Assembly (NCBI GenBank): GCA_964617385.1
Contig: CAZTYX010000006.1
Location: 1-36,432, forward strand
Direction: 5' to 3'
Length of the DNA: 36,432 nucleotides
Origin: JADHMP01 sp964617385
Lineage (GTDB): Bacteria; Bacteroidota; Bacteroidia; Flavobacteriales; Flavobacteriaceae
Shown: one piece after another, positions 33,094 to 36,432 of the stretch
Layout: each line of letters begins with the position of its first letter
Numbering within the stretch: the first letter of the stretch is position 1
Position numbers and translations under genes: made by a program
Notes under the pieces: model-generated
The model's database searches: none
Told to the model about the DNA's origin: nothing
Seen by the model: only the letters and a program-made list of their open reading frames with translations

Positions 33094-34593
33094 ATGAAAG
33101 CATTTGCTGCTAAACTTTTTGCCGCTTGGGTCCATAGAAAAAATCAGAAATGGATACAAAATCCACTGGCCGCTCAACAAAAAACGTTTCACTATCTCAT
33201 TCAAAAGGCCAAAAACACTCAGTTTGGAAAAGATCACGATTTTGCCCAAATCCAAACTGTTGATGATTTTGCGCAACGGGTTCCGGTTTGTGATTATGAA
33301 ACGTTAAGGCCCTATGTGGAACGAGTAAAAGCAGGACAAAAAGATGTATTGTGGCCGGGCCTACCGCTCTATTTTGCGAAAACGAGTGGCACCACCTCAG
33401 GGGTAAAATACATTCCAATTACCAAAGCCTCCATGCCCACACACATTCGTGCAGCCCGCGATGCGTTGTTAAACTATATTCATCAAACCCAAAACGCAGC
33501 TTTTGTGAACGGGAAACAAATATTCTTACAGGGTAGCCCGGTTCTTAAAAAAGAAAATGGAATAGCCATTGGTCGTTTGTCGGGAATTGTGGCACACTAT
33601 ATTCCATCCTACCTTCAGGGCAACAGAATGCCCACTTGGGAAACCAATTGCATTGAAGATTGGGAATCTAAAGTGCAAGCCATCATCCAAGAAACGCGTG
33701 AAGAAAAAATGACCGTAATTGCTGGAATTCCTTCTTGGGTACAGATGTATTTTGAACAGTTGATACAACAAACCCAAAAACCCGTAGGCGATCTTTTTCC
33801 AGATTTTTCCCTCTTTGTTTATGGGGGTGTAAATTATGAACCCTACCGCCCTGTTTTTGAAAAACTTATCGGGCGCCCCGTGGACAGTGTTGAATTATTT
33901 CCAGCTTCTGAGGGCTTTTTTGCCTATCAAGACCAACCAAAAAAACCAGATCTTTTATTGCTATTAAACAATGGCATTTTTTATGAATTTATTGAAGTAA
34001 AGACGTTTCACGAAGAAGATCCAAAACGATATACATTGGCTGATGTCCAAACCAATGTAAATTATGTGATGCTTATTTCTACTTCGGCGGGTTTGTGGCG
34101 CTATAATCTTGGAGATACTATTATGTTTACGTCCACCACACCCTTTCGTCTTCGTGTCACGGGGCGTTTAAAGCACTTCATTTCTGCCTTTGGAGAGCAT
34201 GTTATTGGTTCTGAAGTGGAGCAATCGTTAGAAGAGGCTGTCAAAAAAAGTGCTGAAAAAATTCGTATAACAGAATTTACAGTAGCCCCCCAAATTAGCC
34301 CTACAGAGGGTTTGCCTTACCACGAATGGTTTATCGAATTTGAAACACCACCCCAAGATGTGTTAACATTGGCGGCCCATATTGATGCTGCCATGCAGGA
34401 GAAAAACATTTATTATAAAGACTTAATCTCAGGAAAGGTGTTGCGCCCGCTTGTGATTCGCTCCATTGCTAAAGGGGGATTTCAACAACAGATGAAAGCC
34501 ATGGGCAAATTGGGTGGACAAAACAAAGTGCCCCGTGTTGCTAATGACAGAAAAATGGCCTCGGCACTAGTGCAATTCATTCAGCCCCTATGA
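33094..34593 (+). CDS. GH3 family acyl-adenylate-forming enzyme
   Basis: This 499-residue protein belongs to the GH3 family, first known from plant auxin conjugation. Members activate a carboxylic acid with ATP and join it to an amino acid or amine. Seen motifs are KTSGTTSG (96–103, the ATP/AMP loop), VYGGVNYEPYRP, ELFPASEGFFAYQ and YRYNLGD-type WRYNLGDTIMFT, followed by RLKHFISAFGEHVIGSEVEQSL. The N-terminal residues ending KAKNTQFGKDHDF also fit. The substrate in bacteria is not known. It has no signal peptide. It starts 3 bases after the M23 stop, and its own stop overlaps the glycosyltransferase start (ATGA). Confidence 0.93.
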   Translation: MKAFAAKLFAAWVHRKNQKWIQNPLAAQQKTFHYLIQKAKNTQFGKDHDFAQIQTVDDFAQRVPVCDYETLRPYVERVKAGQKDVLWPGLPLYFAKTSGTTSGVKYIPITKASMPTHIRAARDALLNYIHQTQNAAFVNGKQIFLQGSPVLKKENGIAIGRLSGIVAHYIPSYLQGNRMPTWETNCIEDWESKVQAIIQETREEKMTVIAGIPSWVQMYFEQLIQQTQKPVGDLFPDFSLFVYGGVNYEPYRPVFEKLIGRPVDSVELFPASEGFFAYQDQPKKPDLLLLLNNGIFYEFIEVKTFHEEDPKRYTLADVQTNVNYVMLISTSAGLWRYNLGDTIMFTSTTPFRLRVTGRLKHFISAFGEHVIGSEVEQSLEEAVKKSAEKIRITEFTVAPQISPTEGLPYHEWFIEFETPPQDVLTLAAHIDAAMQEKNIYYKDLISGKVLRPLVIRSIAKGGFQQQMKAMGKLGGQNKVPRVANDRKMASALVQFIQPL

Positions 34594-35639
34594 AAAAAAA
34601 GAAGGTAGCTTTGGTCTATTCGCTTCACAATACCTTTGTGGCACAAGACCTTTTGCACCTTCAAGAGTGCGCTGCTCAAGTGTTTTCAATGGCTTCATAT
34701 CCGCACAAAGATCCAATGCGTTTTTTTTGGAACCGGCTGAAAGAATTTTTCTTCAGCCTTTTTGTGGTTTCTCGCACCCACATCATTTTTTGTTGGTTTA
34801 ATGATTATCACGCTTTTTTTCCGCTCCTGTTCTCACGGCTTTTTTTAAAAAAAGGAATCCTTATTGTGGGGGGGTTTGACGCCGTGTCAGACCCTGCTTA
34901 CGGTTATGGTTTGTTTGCCAAAAAAAATGTACGCCAACAACTGGCCCGCCTAAATTTTAGGATGGCGCACCGCATTTGGGTGGTAGACGAAAGTTTAGCC
35001 ACGGGCTGTTCAGAAGCTCAAAAGCAAGAAGAAATTTTGTCTGGTATTAAAACGTTTTTACCCCATTTAAAAACCCCTATTGACATTGTACCCACGGGCT
35101 ATGATCCCAACTTTTGGAAATGCACAACGCCAAAAACCCCCAAAACGATTTTGACCGTGGCCAATGTTCCTGATCGTCGTACCTTTCATAGAAAAGGGAT
35201 AGACCTTTTTTTAAAATTAGCCAATGCACTACCTGAATATAAATTTACTTTGGCTGGACTAACCTATGCATTACCCAAAACGATTGTGCTTCCTCAAAAC
35301 TTGAATCTATTGGGTAAACAAGACCCAGAGGCACTGCAAAAATTATATAGCACACACACATTTTATTTTCAAGGATCTAGAGTAGAAGGGTTACCCAATG
35401 TGTTGTGCGAGGCTATGTTGTGTGAATGCATCCCTTTGGCTCGCAATGTTTTTGGTATGCCCACTGCGGTGAGTAAAACAGGATTTTTATTTAACCCCCA
35501 CAACGATTGGGACGCCCTTCTTCGGTTTGTAGAAAATCCAAAGCCAAACAACGGAAAAGAAGCACGGCATCACATATCAAAACAGTTTCATCAAACCTTG
35601 CGAGCCGAGGCCTTTCGTCGTATTTTAAACTCCTTATAA
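34590..35639 (+). CDS. Glycosyltransferase, GT4/GT1-like fold
   Basis: This 349-residue protein is a probable GT-B glycosyltransferase. The C-terminal half has the family pattern: KTILTVANVPDRRTFHRKGIDLFLKLANALPEYKFTLAG, then NLNLLGKQDPEALQKLYSTHTFYFQGSRVEGLPNVLCEAMLCECIPLARNVFGMPTAV, which contains the EGLPNVLCE Glu-x7-Glu sugar-nucleotide motif (about 267–275). The N-terminal half is less conserved and has a hydrophobic stretch (about 48–82) that may touch the membrane. The sugar and acceptor are unknown. It overlaps GH3 by 4 bases and is followed after 3 bases by a pyruvyl transferase gene, so it probably works on an exopolysaccharide or surface glycan. Confidence 0.88.
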   Translation: MKKKKVALVYSLHNTFVAQDLLHLQECAAQVFSMASYPHKDPMRFFWNRLKEFFFSLFVVSRTHIIFCWFNDYHAFFPLLFSRLFLKKGILIVGGFDAVSDPAYGYGLFAKKNVRQQLARLNFRMAHRIWVVDESLATGCSEAQKQEEILSGIKTFLPHLKTPIDIVPTGYDPNFWKCTTPKTPKTILTVANVPDRRTFHRKGIDLFLKLANALPEYKFTLAGLTYALPKTIVLPQNLNLLGKQDPEALQKLYSTHTFYFQGSRVEGLPNVLCEAMLCECIPLARNVFGMPTAVSKTGFLFNPHNDWDALLRFVENPKPNNGKEARHHISKQFHQTLRAEAFRRILNSL

Positions 35640-35642
35640 AGT

Positions 35643-36432
35643 ATGAAAACAGCTGTTTTAGCCTATCCACATTCTGATAATTTAGGGGATCCTATACAGT
35701 CTCTTGCGGCTAAAAAACTACTTTCAGAAGCCCCCATAGCCCTAGATCGAGAAGCATTGCACAGCTATAGAGGAGCGCCTGTGCTTTTACTTCTCAACGG
35801 CTGGTTTATGGAAAATGCCAACCATTGGCCCCCAGCCCCTCAAATCACCCCCTTGTTTATTTCCTTTCACATCAATCCCACGGTAGCCGATGTTTTTACG
35901 CAAGAAAAAGCGATAGCCTACTTCAAGCGGCACCAGCCCATAGGGTGTCGCGATTTATATACGATGAAATTGCTCCAAGGAAAAGGAATAGACGCCTATT
36001 TTTCAGGTTGCTTAACATTAACAATTAATCGGACCGATTTTACTCAAAAAAACAAAAAATCGGAAGGTGTTTTGGTGTTGAGTGTATTGGAGCGCCTCAA
36101 ACCCAAAAGGCCGCTTTGGAATAAGCAAAGCGGGTTTAAAAAGGGTTTGATACAAGGAATAAAATATCCGCTTAAAGCCCTTCAATATGGCCTTGCCAAA
36201 CGGCGTTTGAATCGTTTTTTAAAGCAACAAGGGCTGCCCATAATAGAGCGTTCACAAATTATATCAAACCCAGAACTGGCCGAAACAGAAAAAGAGGCCT
36301 TGGCTGTGCAACAGTTGGAAGCCATTGCGGCAGCGCGCTTTGTGATTACATCAAGAATACACACAGCTTTACCGGCTGTGGCTATGGGGGTGCCCGTACT
36401 TTTTTTAAGCGATGGCTTGTCACACATTAACC
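35643..36432 (+). CDS. Polysaccharide pyruvyl transferase family protein (3' truncated)
   Basis: The frame is open from ATG 35643 to the end of the window, 263 codons with no stop. The start MKTAVLAYPHSDNLGDPIQSLAAKKLL, then IGCRDLYTMKLLQGKGIDAYFSGCLTLTI, and late AARFVITSRIHTALPAVAMGVPVLFL match the polysaccharide pyruvyl transferase (CsaB/WcaK-like) family. Members add pyruvate ketals to surface polysaccharides, though some act otherwise. About 50–100 residues are probably missing downstream. It lies 3 bases after the glycosyltransferase stop, supporting a glycan-related operon that continues outside the window. Confidence 0.88.
   Translation, partial: MKTAVLAYPHSDNLGDPIQSLAAKKLLSEAPIALDREALHSYRGAPVLLLLNGWFMENANHWPPAPQITPLFISFHINPTVADVFTQEKAIAYFKRHQPIGCRDLYTMKLLQGKGIDAYFSGCLTLTINRTDFTQKNKKSEGVLVLSVLERLKPKRPLWNKQSGFKKGLIQGIKYPLKALQYGLAKRRLNRFLKQQGLPIIERSQIISNPELAETEKEALAVQQLEAIAAARFVITSRIHTALPAVAMGVPVLFLSDGLSHIN

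Noticed and set aside
1..36432. Search for defence systems, toxin–antitoxin pairs, insertion sequences, integrases, CRISPR arrays or a new multi-gene system
   Set aside because: Nearly every gene belongs to a known housekeeping, metabolic or envelope family with tight operon spacing. I see no repeats, inverted-repeat ends, transposase or recombinase motifs, and no unexplained gene cluster.

Overview
This window looks like a chromosome segment of a member of the Flavobacteriia (Bacteroidota). The evidence is the protein content (DUF2452, DUF4837, a DUF2807 head-GIN protein, bacterial GH3, the tatA–M23–GH3 order and the rnr–DUF2807 order), the near absence of Shine-Dalgarno sequences, and repeated copies of the Bacteroidota -7 promoter element TAnnTTTG in front of genes. 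A run of exactly 100 N (5795–5894) marks a scaffold join, so this is a draft or metagenome assembly. The coding density is very high and there is no mobile element, prophage, CRISPR array or defence island.

Layout. 1–2.0 kb: end of a DUF2452 protein, rbfA and an FtsX/LolC-type permease. 2.0–3.9 kb (minus): dusB and a MauE/DoxX–thioredoxin fusion, divergent from lepA (3999–5795). After the gap come a 5'-truncated M81 (MlrC-like) metallopeptidase, a DUF167 protein, a two-domain universal stress protein and a SulP anion transporter with a long C-terminal extension. 10.7–16.3 kb is a tight run of exported or hydrolytic enzymes (SMP-30 lactonase-like, MBL-fold hydrolase, S8 lipoprotein protease, M1 aminopeptidase) ending in rnpA, which has no normal start codon. 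16.3–17.2 kb (minus): ElaA-type acetyltransferase and rpiB. An AT-rich spacer of about 460 bp follows, then rnr and a DUF2807 protein. tRNA-Cys and folB (minus) face them. glnS (plus) meets an SPFH protein and gltX (minus). ybeY and mnmG follow, with one parS-type centromere site at each end of mnmG. Next come a methyltransferase, holB (minus), pgk, a DUF4837 lipoprotein, tatA (minus), an M23 peptidase and GH3. The window ends with a GT4 glycosyltransferase and the start of a polysaccharide pyruvyl transferase, probably the edge of a surface-glycan locus.

How the genes work together. Most are housekeeping: ribosome maturation and translation (rbfA, lepA, ybeY, rnpA, rnr, glnS, gltX, tRNA-Cys, dusB, mnmG), central metabolism (pgk, rpiB, folB), replication (holB), and export or envelope functions (tatA, M23, S8, M1, SPFH). 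I found no convincing undescribed multi-gene system. The signals most worth a second look are the two perfect parS sites bracketing mnmG, the rnpA start, a set of promoters so close to their genes that the mRNAs should be leaderless, the SulP C-terminal extension, and convergent gene pairs that nearly all overlap at their 3' ends.
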